The notes under the pieces are model-generated. The model ran no database searches. It was not told the DNA's origin and saw only the letters and a program-made list of their open reading frames with translations. Positions 1-10,400 of a DNA stretch of 64,000 bases are shown here, in pieces. The stretch comes from Rhizobium sp. CCGE 510. Its GTDB lineage: Bacteria; Pseudomonadota; Alphaproteobacteria; Rhizobiales; Rhizobiaceae. The translations under genes were made by a program, and so were the position numbers. The stretch is from assembly GCF_000292525.1 (NCBI RefSeq), contig NZ_AEYF01000045.1:558001-622000 (forward strand), given 5' to 3'. How positions within the stretch are numbered: the stretch's first letter is position 1; each line of letters begins with the position of its first letter.

Positions 1-263
1 CGTGTGTCGCACAGGAAATCCGGCAAAAACGACAATGGGATCTTCCTGCCGTCCGGCTTTGCTTTCCGCTGCGGCGCACCGGTCCCTTGATCGGCTGTCA
101 ATTCGATATTCAATGCCGAGAGTATCTTACGCTTGGTCTCGGCGGAAATCGCCACTTCCCGGCTGTCGGGGCTGGGCCTGGTCGGGCTGATGCCGTGGAG
201 GCGGGCGAGCTTGTCCAGCTCAGCGGGTGTCATCAGTCGATCCCTTCCTCGCACCGCCGTCAT
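1..263 (-). CDS. malQ: 4-alpha-glucanotransferase (amylomaltase), N-terminal part only
   Basis: The frame stays open to the left edge of the window, so only about 87 codons are visible. The N-terminus contains a segment LDKLARLHGI followed by ISAETKRKILSAL, which I recognise as the start of proteobacterial MalQ proteins. MalQ transfers maltosyl or longer glucan units between alpha-1,4-glucans and releases glucose in the cytoplasm. The ATG at 263 overlaps the treZ stop as ATGA, so the two genes are translationally coupled; an alternative ATG lies at 233. The catalytic GH77 domain is outside the window, so the call rests on the N-terminal similarity and on the treZ neighbour. Confidence 0.72.
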   Translation of the reverse strand, partial: MTAVRGRDRLMTPAELDKLARLHGISPTRPSPDSREVAISAETKRKILSALNIELTADQGTGAPQRKAKPDGRKIPLSFLPDFLCDT

Positions 264-2032
264 GCCTGGCTCATGCTCCAGATCACTGTCCAGGGCGCGA
301 GATCGCCGCCGTCGCTGCTCCCGAGACGGAATAACGTCTTGGCATCGTCCTGTTGCGGGTCAAACGCCGCCGCCGCCGCGTCGCCAAGATTGGCGCGCAG
401 ATGAAGGTGTCGGCTTTCTGCAAGGCTCCAATCCACCGCGATCGCATTTCCCGCCGAGCGGTAAACCGCGCTTCCGCCGGCCACACCCTTCAGCAGAGGG
501 ACGATCACCCGGTGTCGGAGATCGAGAAGTGTCCGGTAATACTCAAGCACGTCAGAGGTAGTGCGTTTCGACCAATCCAGTTTGGCCGCAGCAAAGGTTG
601 ACGGCGCCGTCGGATCGAGAAGATCGTCGGCGTCGAAACCCGGCAGACGCGAAAGCTCCTCGCGACGGCCTTTCCTGACTTTCTCGTTCAGATCCTCGTC
701 GAAATCGCAGAAATACGGAAACGGCTCCTCCGCGCCCCATTCCTCGCCCATGAACAGCATCGGTATCTCCGGTGCCAGCAGGTAGATCGCGGTCACCGCC
801 TTGACGGCATCGGCTGGGCTCGAAGCCAGAACCCGGTCGCCGAGCGCCCGATTGCCGATCTGGTCATGGTTCTGGATGAACGAGATGAAGGCAGTCGGCG
901 GCAGGTGGTCGCTCGGCCTGCCCCGACTTCCCCCGCGATAGGACATGTGCTCTCCCTGGAACACGAAACCTTCCGCCAGCGCCCGGCCGAGCTTGCCGGC
1001 GTCGCCGGCGTAATCGGCATAATAGCCGAAGGTTTCACCGGTGGCGGTGATATGCAGCACATGGTGCATGTCGTCGTTCCACTGGGCGGTGAAGTGCTTC
1101 GCTTCGCCGTTTTCGTCACGCTTCAACAGGTCGCTGTCGTTCTCCTCGTTTTCGACGATCAGATGCACGAAACGATCGCCGGCCGCAGCCCTGACGCGGC
1201 GGGCAAGCTCGTGAAGCAGATGCTCGTCGCTATCATCCTTGATCGCGTGAACGGCATCGAAGCGGAAGCCGTCGAGCCTGAATTCGGTGATCCAGTAGAT
1301 GGCGTTCTCAATGACAAATTCGCGGACCATCTGCGATCCGTCGCCGTCATAGTTGATGCCGTGGCCCCAGGGCGTCTTGTGGTGGTCGGTAAAGAGCGGC
1401 GCATAGGAGGGGATATAGTTCCCGTCAGGCCCGAAGTGGTTGTAGACCACATCAAGGAACACTGAGATGCCGCGCTGGTGCGCCGCATCCACCAGCGCCA
1501 TGAAATCCTCCGGCCGGCCGTAGCTGCTGTCAGGAGCATAGGGAAGCACGCCGTCATAACCCCAGCTGTAACGGCCCGGAAATTCACTGACTGGCATGAT
1601 CTGCAAAGCTGTGACACCCAGATCCCGCAGATGATCGAGCCGCTCGATCGCCGCCCTGAAACTACCCGCCGGCGTGAAGCAGCCGATATGCATTTCGTAG
1701 ATCACCATCTCTTCCCAGGGCCGGCCAGTCCAGTCCCTCGTCTTCCAGCGATAGAAGGAGAGGTCGATCACTTCGCTCGGACCATGCACATCCTGCGGCT
1801 GGAACCGCGAGGCGGGGTCGGGAATTTCAAGGCCGGTCGGCAGGGCGAAGCGATAGCGCGTGCCTGGATGAGCGTCTTTGACCGTGCAATGATGCCAACC
1901 ACCTTCCGCCGCCTGCATCGGACGCGGATCGGCGCCTTCAATCTTCAACGACACGCTTTCATGCAGAGGAGCCCAGAGGCGAAACAGAATCCCGTCTTCG
2001 GTGAATGCGGGACCGAACGTCATTTTGGTCAA
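260..2032 (-). CDS. treZ: malto-oligosyltrehalose trehalohydrolase
   Basis: TreZ releases trehalose from maltooligosyl-trehalose made by TreY. The 590-residue length is normal for the family. An N-terminal beta-sandwich (about residues 1-95) precedes a GH13 barrel with the conserved regions DVVYNHFGPDGNY, the nucleophile motif GFRFDAVHAI, the acid/base motif LIVENE and the third carboxylate motif FIQNHDQIGNR. The TTG at 2032 has a GAAGG sequence seven bases upstream; the ATG at 2023 has none, so I favour TTG although ATG would cost only three residues. It is coupled to malQ by an ATGA overlap. The TreY partner is not in the window. Function is well supported; the start codon is less certain. 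Confidence 0.93.
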   Translation of the reverse strand: MTKMTFGPAFTEDGILFRLWAPLHESVSLKIEGADPRPMQAAEGGWHHCTVKDAHPGTRYRFALPTGLEIPDPASRFQPQDVHGPSEVIDLSFYRWKTRDWTGRPWEEMVIYEMHIGCFTPAGSFRAAIERLDHLRDLGVTALQIMPVSEFPGRYSWGYDGVLPYAPDSSYGRPEDFMALVDAAHQRGISVFLDVVYNHFGPDGNYIPSYAPLFTDHHKTPWGHGINYDGDGSQMVREFVIENAIYWITEFRLDGFRFDAVHAIKDDSDEHLLHELARRVRAAAGDRFVHLIVENEENDSDLLKRDENGEAKHFTAQWNDDMHHVLHITATGETFGYYADYAGDAGKLGRALAEGFVFQGEHMSYRGGSRGRPSDHLPPTAFISFIQNHDQIGNRALGDRVLASSPADAVKAVTAIYLLAPEIPMLFMGEEWGAEEPFPYFCDFDEDLNEKVRKGRREELSRLPGFDADDLLDPTAPSTFAAAKLDWSKRTTSDVLEYYRTLLDLRHRVIVPLLKGVAGGSAVYRSAGNAIAVDWSLAESRHLHLRANLGDAAAAAFDPQQDDAKTLFRLGSSDGGDLAPWTVIWSMSQA

Positions 2033-2067
2033 GGGAAAGCCTTCGGTGAAGTGGATGGGATTTGGGT

Positions 2068-2090
2068 AACTTTTGCCGGAGCAAAAAGTT
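2068..2090. other. small hairpin between parE and treZ
   Basis: AACTTTTGC (2068-2076) and GCAAAAAGTT (2081-2090) can pair around a four-base loop with one bulged A. It lies after the toxin gene and before treZ, both read leftward. It could weakly terminate or process the toxin transcript, but no run of T follows the stem, so a terminator role is uncertain. Confidence 0.3.
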
Positions 2091-2165
2091 TCGTCCGCAC
2101 GCGGAACACGCGAAAGCGGCCGCCGTCACCGGATGGCATATTCCACTGGCTTACAAGGGGCCGCC

Positions 2166-2456
2166 TCAGTCGAGCCAGGTCGATGGCTCGCGCATCCCGT
2201 GGACAATCACGACAATTTCAGCACCATAATTCGTGGGTTCATAGATGGCGATGTAGCGCCCCTCGATAACCAGGCGGGCAGCAGAGCTGATATCCGGTCG
2301 AGCAGGCCCCATATCGGGATGGGTGGCAACCAGCTCGAACTTATCGAAAAGCTTTTGCAGGAGCCTGTCCGCTGCCGGTTCGTTGTGAATGGCAATATTA
2401 TGCCAGATATCTCGCATCTGACGCTGCGCACGCGGAGACAACTTGTATTTAGCCAG
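2166..2456 (-). CDS. parE: ParE/RelE-family toxin
   Basis: A small protein of the ParE/RelE fold, the toxin half of a type II toxin-antitoxin pair. Typical features are SPRAQRQMRDIW near the N-terminus, the basic helix LLQKLFDKFELVATHPDMG, and a C-terminal strand segment YIAIYEP followed by IVVIVHGMR. ParE relatives poison gyrase; RelE relatives cut mRNA; the sequence alone does not settle which. The family usually begins MAxYxLS. Here the matching residues AKYKLS are preceded only by CTG (2454-2456), which overlaps the antitoxin stop; the first conventional start is TTG at 2441, giving 91 residues and losing the first strand. I chose CTG with coupling in mind; this is inference. Confidence 0.85.
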   Translation of the reverse strand: MAKYKLSPRAQRQMRDIWHNIAIHNEPAADRLLQKLFDKFELVATHPDMGPARPDISSAARLVIEGRYIAIYEPTNYGAEIVVIVHGMREPSTWLD

Positions 2457-2706
2457 GGGCTGCGCGTTCTGCCTTCAGCTCTTGCAGGAAGCGCGTAGGA
2501 TCAACCTCTTCGGGTTCGCCGCTAGCTTTACCCTCAGCATACTCTCGCCTGAGTTTTTCCAGCTCAAGCGCGCGAAGTTCTTCGCGCTGTTCCAAGAGCC
2601 GGAGGCTATCGCGCATGACCTCGCTGGCGCTGGCATAGCGCCCGCTTTCGACAAGCTCGCGGACGAGCCCTTCGTAGCGAGGGCCAATATTGTAGCTGGA
2701 GGGCAT
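2449..2706 (-). CDS. parD: ParD-like (CopG/Arc-type) antitoxin
   Basis: An 85-residue antitoxin. The N-terminal half (about 1-45) has the ribbon-helix-helix pattern of ParD: a short strand segment followed by YEGLVRELVESGRYASASE and VMRDSLRLLEQRE. The charged C-terminal tail rich in E and R would wrap the toxin. It is the first gene of a two-gene operon with the downstream toxin, overlapping its start. The start ATG has AAAGG about eight bases upstream. Antitoxins of this class bind their own promoter, and a perfect short inverted repeat lies 26 bases upstream (2732-2748). Confidence 0.88.
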   Translation of the reverse strand: MPSSYNIGPRYEGLVRELVESGRYASASEVMRDSLRLLEQREELRALELEKLRREYAEGKASGEPEEVDPTRFLQELKAERAAPG

Positions 2707-2731
2707 ATCGATACCTTTCGTTCAAGCGACA

Positions 2732-2748
2732 TTATCAGTTTTTGATAA
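2732..2748. promoter_or_regulatory. candidate antitoxin operator (inverted repeat)
   Basis: TTATCA, five spacer bases, TGATAA: a perfect 6-bp-arm inverted repeat immediately upstream of the antitoxin ATG. Position and size suit a ribbon-helix-helix autoregulatory operator. Binding is inferred. Confidence 0.5.
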
Positions 2749-2800
2749 ACGCGACAAATAGAACTGACCGCCGGCCAATGATTGCAAAACGCTTGGACCG

Positions 2801-4477
2801 TCACGCCGCCGCGACCTTGCCGGAGAGCGCCTTATCCATCGCCGTCTGAAGCTGTTCCTGTGTAAACGGCTTCGTCATCCTGAGCATCCGCCCCAGGCCA
2901 TGGTCTTCGGAAAACTCGGCATAGCCCGAGGCAAGGATGATGGGCAGGGCCGGAAAAGAGGAACGAAGGTGGCGCGCAAGCTCGGCGCCCGTCATACCCG
3001 GCATGGCATGATCGGTGATGACAAGATCGCAATCCTGTCCACCGGCGAAGAATTCCAAAGCCTGGGAAGCGGAGGACGCTTCCTGCGGCAGGTGCCCAAG
3101 ATCCTCCAGCATCGCCACGGTTCCGGTCCTGACAAGCGCGTCGTCATCGACGACGAGAATGGCAAGCGGCCGCGACGCCGGTTTCAACGGCTCCGTCGCC
3201 GGAGGCTCGACGACCGGTTGCATCTCGACGAAGGTCTCGGCGACGGGCAGCCAAAGAGATACGGTCGTGCCGCTGCCCCTCGCGCTCAATATCTGGATCG
3301 AGCCGCCGGATTGCGCCGCCAGACCATGCACCATCGACAGGCCGAGACCGGTGCCCTTGCCGACACCCTTGGTGGTGAAAAACGGTTCGGCGGCGCGCGA
3401 GACGGTTGCCTCATCCATCCCCTCGCCATCGTCCGACACCGATATTCTGATGTAATTCCCGCCCGCGAGACCGGCCGGCCGGCCCTCTTCAGCGACCGCC
3501 GCGGCAACCGTCACGGCTCCGCCGCTTTCGAGTGCATCGCGCGCATTGACGAACAGGTTGAGCAGCGCCAGTTCCAGCTGGTTGCTGTCCACCAAAAGCG
3601 GCGCCAGATCTGCCGGAATGCGCTTGCGGATTTCGATGCGTGGCCCGACCGCCTTGGCGAGAAGATCCTCGACGTTTTCGAACAGCCTGAGGAAGTCGAC
3701 CGCCTGCGGCTTGAGTTCCTGGCGGCGGGCGAAGGCAAGCAGACGCTGAGTCAGCGCCGTGCCGCGCTCGGCTGCCTGGATCGCATTCGTCAGCAGCCGT
3801 TCGCTGCGTTCATCAGCCGGAAGCCGCTTCTTCAGAAGGCCGAGGCTGCCGAGCACCGCCATGAGAAGATTGTTGAAGTCGTGCGCCACACCGCCCGTCA
3901 GGTGGCCGATCGTGTCGAGCTTCTGCGCTTCGAACAGCTGCGCGAGCGCCTCTTCGCGCTCCCGCGTCCTTTGGTCGATCCGATGCTCGAGCTCCTCGTT
4001 AAGCTCTCGCAACTGGGTGGCCGAGGCCTCGAGCTCGGCGGTGCGCTGGCGGACCCGGACCTCCAGCTCCGCATTCAGCCGCTCGAGTTCCCGTGTCTTC
4101 CTGTAGAGATCGGCAAAGACCCTGACCTTGGCTCTCAGCACCTCGGGTACGATCGGCACGGACACATAGTCGACGGCGCCCACCGCATAACCGCGCAGCC
4201 GGTCTGGTTCGGCCAGCATCACGGCTGAAACGAAGATGATCGGCGTATTTTGATACCGTGGGTGCTGCCGGATCATGCTGACCAGCTCGAAGCCATCCTG
4301 TTCGGGCATGCAGACATCGACCAGAATCACCGCGATTTCAGTGCGCAACAGATGCTCGAAGGCTTCACGCGCCGATTGCGCCTTGATGAGGTTCTCTTCG
4401 AGCTCTTCGAGAATGACCTCGTAACTCAGAAGCTTGGCGGGTTGGTCGTCGACGAGGAGGATGTTGACGGGGTTCAT
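2801..4477 (-). CDS. REC-histidine kinase-REC hybrid signalling protein
   Basis: A 558-residue soluble protein. Domains in order: receiver (about 4-122) with the acidic pair at 10-11 and phospho-acceptor D54 in ILVDVCMP; coiled coil (about 125-185); dimerisation/phosphotransfer helix with GGVAHDFNNLL, phospho-His 199; HATPase (about 290-415) with LVDSNQLELALLNLFVNARD, SVSDDGEGMD and GKGTGLGLSMVHG; C-terminal receiver (about 437-550) with DLVITDHAMPGMTG and TKPF. The GVAHDFNN signature marks the HWE/NtrB-like CckA-type kinase class. No membrane segment is seen, so it acts in the cytoplasm. The first receiver has Val (SVP) where the conserved Lys-Pro normally lies. It follows the giant kinase gene by 10 bp and should be cotranscribed with it. 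Confidence 0.92.
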   Translation of the reverse strand: MNPVNILLVDDQPAKLLSYEVILEELEENLIKAQSAREAFEHLLRTEIAVILVDVCMPEQDGFELVSMIRQHPRYQNTPIIFVSAVMLAEPDRLRGYAVGAVDYVSVPIVPEVLRAKVRVFADLYRKTRELERLNAELEVRVRQRTAELEASATQLRELNEELEHRIDQRTREREEALAQLFEAQKLDTIGHLTGGVAHDFNNLLMAVLGSLGLLKKRLPADERSERLLTNAIQAAERGTALTQRLLAFARRQELKPQAVDFLRLFENVEDLLAKAVGPRIEIRKRIPADLAPLLVDSNQLELALLNLFVNARDALESGGAVTVAAAVAEEGRPAGLAGGNYIRISVSDDGEGMDEATVSRAAEPFFTTKGVGKGTGLGLSMVHGLAAQSGGSIQILSARGSGTTVSLWLPVAETFVEMQPVVEPPATEPLKPASRPLAILVVDDDALVRTGTVAMLEDLGHLPQEASSASQALEFFAGGQDCDLVITDHAMPGMTGAELARHLRSSFPALPIILASGYAEFSEDHGLGRMLRMTKPFTQEQLQTAMDKALSGKVAAA

Positions 4478-4487
4478 AGCCAGATCC

Positions 4488-7400
4488 TCAGCGATGCAGC
4501 CACATGCGAAGGGCCGACAGAAGCTGTTCGGTATTGACCGGCTTCGCCAGATAGTCGGAGGCGCCCGCTTCCAGGCATTTCTCCCGGTCGCCCTTCATCG
4601 CCTTGGCAGTCAGCGCCAGGATCGGCAGCCGCCGGAACCGTGGCTCCGATCGGATCACCTGCATCGTTTCGTAACCGTCCATTCCAGGCATCATGATATC
4701 CATCAGCACGATCGCGACAGAGGCTTCGTTGTTGATGACGTCGATGGCTTCGCTGCCGGTCGTCGCGGTCAGAACCCGCATTCCCCGACGCTCGAGGACG
4801 CTGCTGAGGGCGAAGATGTTGCGAGCGTCGTCGTCAACGAGCAGCACGCTCTCGCCGACAAGATCCTCGTCCGAGCTGTGCAGTTCCTGAAGCGTTGCCT
4901 GTTTTGCGGCGGGCAGGTCGGCGACGACCCGGTGCAGGAACAGAGCCGTCTCATCGAGAAGACGCTCCGGAGATTCCACGCCCTTCACGACGACGCTTCG
5001 GGCCATGCTGTGCAAGGTTGCGTCTTCCTCAGCGGAAAGCTCCCGGCCGGTGAATACGACCACCGGAATCTCACCGATCTCGGCGTCGTCGCGTATTTTC
5101 TCCAGGACTTCGAAGCCAGACATATCCGGAAGGGAAAGGTCGAGCACCACGCAGTCCGGCGGATCCTGCCTCAGAGCCTCGAGTGCTTCCGATCCGGAGC
5201 CGACGCTGGTGATGTCGATGTCGTCATGCCCGAGAAGAGCTGTGACGCTCAGCCGCTCGGCCTCGTTGTCTTCGACGAGCAACAGATGTTTACGGCGCGG
5301 TTGCGCATAGGCCTTCAAGCGCGACAGCGCCTTGCCAAGGCCCTCCGGCGTCGTCGGCTTGCTCATGAAGGCGAAGGCACCTCGGGTCAACCCATGCTGG
5401 CGATCTTCGTCGAGACTGATGATCTGGACCGGAATATGCCGCGTCTGCGAATTTTGCTTGAGCTGACTGAGCACCGTCCAGCCGAGCATATCGGGCAGAA
5501 AGATGTCGAGCGAGATCGCCGCCGGCCTGTAGTCCTGCGCGAGTGCCAGCGCATCGCCGCCACGCATCGCCACCAGAACCTTGAAGCCGTTGTCGCGGGC
5601 GAGATCGACTAGGACGCGGGCGTAGTGTGGGTCGTCCTCGACGATGAGCAGCACCGAGTCGCCGGCCGCTATCCGATGACGATCGTCCTCGACATGTTCG
5701 GTTGGTTTTTCGGCACGGCGGATGGCCGCCGCCTCGGCAAATTCCACGACGTTTGCCGGTGGGACGGATTTCGGCGCCACCGCGCCGGCACCGACATAGG
5801 TGAGCGGCAGATAGAGGACGAAGGTGCTGCCGACTCCGGGCGTGCTGCGCAGCTGGATCTCGCCCCCCAAGAGGTTTGCCAGCTCGCGGCTGATCGCCAG
5901 GCCGAGGCCGGTGCCGCCATATTTACGGCTTGTCGAGGCATCCGCCTGCTGGAACGCCTCGAAAATGATGCGCTGTTTTTCCGGGGGAATGCCGATGCCG
6001 GTATCGACGACTTCGAAGGCGATGACGGAAGGCGCATGCCGGAGCGAGGGATGATCCGGCGACCAGCCGCTCGCCGCCAACCCGACACGAAGCGTGACGC
6101 CGCCCTGCGCGGTGAATTTGAAGGCGTTCGACAGCAGGTTCTTGAGGATCTGCTGCAGCCGCTTCGAATCCGTAATGATGCTCTTGGTAATATCGCCGCC
6201 GACCTCGACCGCGAATGACAGGCTCCGATTTTCCGCCTCGTGCCGGAATGGCCGGGCCATCATCTCGAGCAGGTTGCTGATGAAAATCTCCTCGGCATCG
6301 ACCGAGACCGTTCCAGACTCGATCTTCGACAGGTCGAGGATATCGCTGATCAGGTTCAGGAGATCGGTTCCCGCGCCGTGGATGGTCTTGGCGAACTCGA
6401 CCTGTTTTCCCGAGAGGTTGCCATCCGGATTTTCTCCCAGCTGCTGGCCGAGGATGAGAATTGAATTCAGCGGCGTGCGCAGCTCATGCGACATGTTGGC
6501 GAGAAATTCGGATTTGTACTTCGATGTCAGCGCCAGCTCGGTTGCCTTTTCCTCCAGCGCGCGTCGGGCCTGCTCGATCTCCTGGTTCTTCGCCTCGACT
6601 TCGACGTTGCGTTCTTCGAGCTGCTGCGCCTTCTGCCCGAGCTGCTCGTTGGTCTGCTGCAGCTCGCGCTGCTGCGTCTGCAGCTCGGCGGCAAGCTGCT
6701 GGGACTGCTTGAGCAGGCCTTCGGTCTGCATAGTGGCTTCGATCGAGTTGAGGACGATGCCGATCGAGGTTGTCAGCTGGTCGAGGAAGGACAGCTGCAG
6801 CTCGGTGAATTCGCCGGCGGAAGCAAGCTCGATCACCGCCTTCACCTGCCCCTCGAAATGCACCGGCAGCACGATGGCGCTTCTCGGCAGGGTGGTGAAC
6901 ACGCCGGAGCTGATCGGAACGACATTGTCGGGAAGGTCGGTGACCAGGATGCGGCGAGCATCGCTGGCACACTGACCGACCAGTCCCTGGCCGAATTCAA
7001 GCCTTGCCGGGTGCGCCGCCTCGACCCCTTGCGCATAGACGGAGAGCAGCGACAAGACCGGCTGCCGCTCATCTGCATCCACCTGGTAGATCACTCCCTG
7101 ATGCGCCCCGACCAGCGGCGCCAGCTCCGAGAGCAGCATCTTGCCGACCAGCGTCAGGTCGCGCTGTCCCTGCAACATGTTGGTGAAGCGCGCCAGGTTG
7201 GTCTTCAGCCAGTCCTGCTCGGTGTTGCGCTCGGTGGTCAGCCGCAAGTTGTCGATCATCGTGTTGATGTTGTCCTTGAGCTCGGCCACTTCGCCGCGCG
7301 CGTCGACCTTGATCGAGCGCGTCAGGTCGCCCTTGGTGACGGCGGTCGCCACCTCGGCAATGGCGCGCACTTGCGTCGTCAGATTGGCGGCAAGCAGGTT

Positions 7401-10400
7401 GACGTTGCCGGTCAGATCCTTCCAGGTCCCCGCAGTGCCCGGAACATTCGCCTGGCCGCCGAGGCGGCCTTCGACGCCGACCTCGCGCGCCACCGTGGTC
7501 ACCTGATCGGCGAAGGTCGCGAGCGTGTTGGTCATGTTGTTGATGGTTTCGGCGAGCGCCGCCACCTCGCCCTTGGAAGCGACGGTGAGATTTTGCTTGA
7601 GGTCGCCGTTCGCCACCGCCGTCACCACCTTGACGATACCGCGGACCTGCTCGGTCAGGTTGGCGGCCATGACGTTGACGGTATCGGTCAGGTCCTTCCA
7701 GGTGCCGGCGACTCCAGGCACCTGCGCTTGGCCGCCAAGCTTGCCTTCGGTGCCAACCTCGCGGGCGACACGCGTCACTTCGCCGGCGAAGGCGTTCAGC
7801 TGATCCACCATGGTGTTGATGGTGTTCTTTAGTTCGAGGATTTCGCCCTTCACGTCGACGGTGATCTTGCGCGATAGGTCGCCGCGCGCCACCGCCGTCG
7901 TGACCTCGGCGATGTTTCGAACCTGGGTCGTCAAGTTGGCGGCGAGCAGATTGACGTTATCGGTCAGGTCCTTCCAGGTGCCGGCAACACCGGAGACCTG
8001 CGCCTGGCCGCCGAGCTTGCCTTCGGTGCCGACCTCGCGAGCGACACGCGTCACTTCACCGGCAAAAGCGTTGAGCTGGTCCACCATCGTATTGATGGTG
8101 TTCTTCAGTTCGAGGATTTCCCCTTTCACGTCGACGGTGATCTTGCGCGACAGGTCGCCGCGCGCCACGGCGGTCGTCACTTCAGCGATGTTTCGCACCT
8201 GGCCGGTGAGGTTGGAGGCCATGGAATTGACGTTCTCGGTCAGATCCTTCCAGGTGCCGGCGACACCCGGCACCTGCGCCTGGCCGCCGAGCTTGCCTTC
8301 GGTTCCGACCTCGCGGGCAACGCGCGTCACTTCCGAGGCGAACCGGTTCAACTGGTCGACCATGGTGTTCAGCGTTTCCTTGAGCTCGAGGATTTCCCCC
8401 GAGACCGACACCGTAATCTTCTTCGACAGGTCGCCATTGGCAATCGCCGTCGAGACCTCGGCAATATTGCGCACCTGCGCCGTCAGATTGCCCGCCATGG
8501 AATTGACGCTGTCGGTCAAGTCCTTCCAGGTGCCGGCGACGCCGAGCACGTTCGCCTGCCCGCCAAGCCGGCCTTCGGTGCCGACCTCACGCGCCACGCG
8601 AGTCACTTCGCCGGCAAAGCCGTTCAGCTGATCGACCATCGTATTGATGGTCTCCTTCAGCTCCAGGATTTCACCGGACACGGTGACGGTAATCTTCTTA
8701 GATAGGTCTCCCTGGGCGACAGCAGTCGCGACTTCGGCGATATTGCGCACCTGCCCCGTCAAGTTGGAAGCCATGGAATTGACGCTGTCGGTCAAATCCT
8801 TCCAGGTGCCGGCGACGCCGCGTACATTGGCCTGACCACCGAGCCGACCCTCGGTGCCGACTTCGCGGGCGACGCGGGTGACTTCCGAAGCAAAGGCATT
8901 CAACTGATCGACCATCGTGTTGATGGTTTCCTTCAGCTCCAGGATTTCGCCCTTCACGTCGACGGTGATCTTCTTCGACAGGTCGCCATTGGCAATCGCG
9001 GTCGAGACTTCGGCGATGTTACGGACCTGCGCCGTCAGATTGCCGCCCATCGAGTTGACGTTTTCGGTCAGATCCTTCCAGGTGCCGGCAACGCCGCGCA
9101 CATTGGCCTGGCCGCCAAGCCGGCCTTCGGTGCCGACTTCGCGGGCAACGCGGGTCACTTCCGATGCAAAGGCGTTCAGCTGGTCGACCATCGTGTTGAT
9201 GGTTTCTTTCAGCTCGAGGATTTCCCCCGACACCGTCACCGTGATCTTCTTCGACAGGTCGCCATTGGCGATCGCGGTCGAGACTTCGGCGATGTTGCGC
9301 ACCTGCGCGGTCAGATTCGAGGCCATCGAATTGACGTTGTCGGTCAAGTCCTTCCAGGTGCCCGCGACACCCGGCACCTGCGCCTGTCCGCCGAGCCGGC
9401 CCTCGGTACCGACTTCACGCGCTACGCGCGTCACCTCGCCGGCAAAGCCGTTGAGCTGATCGACCATCGTGTTGATGGTCTCTTTCAACTCCAGGATTTC
9501 GCCCGAGACGTCGACGGTGATCTTGCGCGACAGGTCGCCGCGCGCCACCGCCGTCGTCACCTGGGCGATGTTGCGGACCTGGGCCGTCAGGTTGCCGCAC
9601 ATGGCGTTGACGCTGTCGGTCAGGTCCTTCCAGGTGCCGGCCACACCGGGCACCAGAGCCTGTCCGCCGAGCTTGCCCTCGGTGCCGACCTCGCGGGCAA
9701 CGCGCGTCACTTCCGAGGCGAAGGACCGGAGCTGGTCGACCATCGTGTTGATGGCTTCCTTCAGCTGCAGGATTTCGCCGCGCACATCGACGGTGATCTT
9801 CTTGGAAAGGTCACCGTTGGCAACGGCGATCGTCACTTCGGCGATGTTGCGCACCTGCGCCGTCAGGTTCGACGCCATCGAGTTCACGCTCTCGGTGAGG
9901 TCTTTCCAGACGCCGGTTACTTCAGGCACCTGCGCCTGTCCGCCGAGTTTTCCGTCGGTGCCGACTTCGCGCGCCACACGCGTCACTTCCGACGTGAAGA
10001 CGCTCAGCTGCTTGATCATCGTGTTGACGATATCGGCCGAGCGCAGGAATTCGCCTTTCAGCGGCCGCCCGTCGACATCGAGCGGCACGGTCTGCAGGAG
10101 ATCCCCCTTGGCGACCGCAGTAATCGTGCGGGTGACGGCAGTCGTCGGCCATAGCAGATCGTCGATCAAACCATTGATCGATCCTTCCATCTCGGACCAG
10201 GAACCATCGGACAAGCCGAAGCGCACCCGCGTGCTCGTCCGCCCGTCCCGGCCGACGACTTGGCCGACATGCTCGAGCTGCTGGGCCATGCGCTGATTGG
10301 CAGCGATGATGTCATTGAGGGCGTCGGCGACCTTGCCGGTAACGCCGGTCAGATCCGATCGCATCCGCACGGAAAAGTCGCCGCGCCGGACCGCGACAAG

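Noticed and set aside
7244..9947. Regularly spaced repeats that could suggest a CRISPR or minisatellite
   Set aside because: The 276-bp period is in frame and encodes HAMP units; there are no short repeats with unique spacers.
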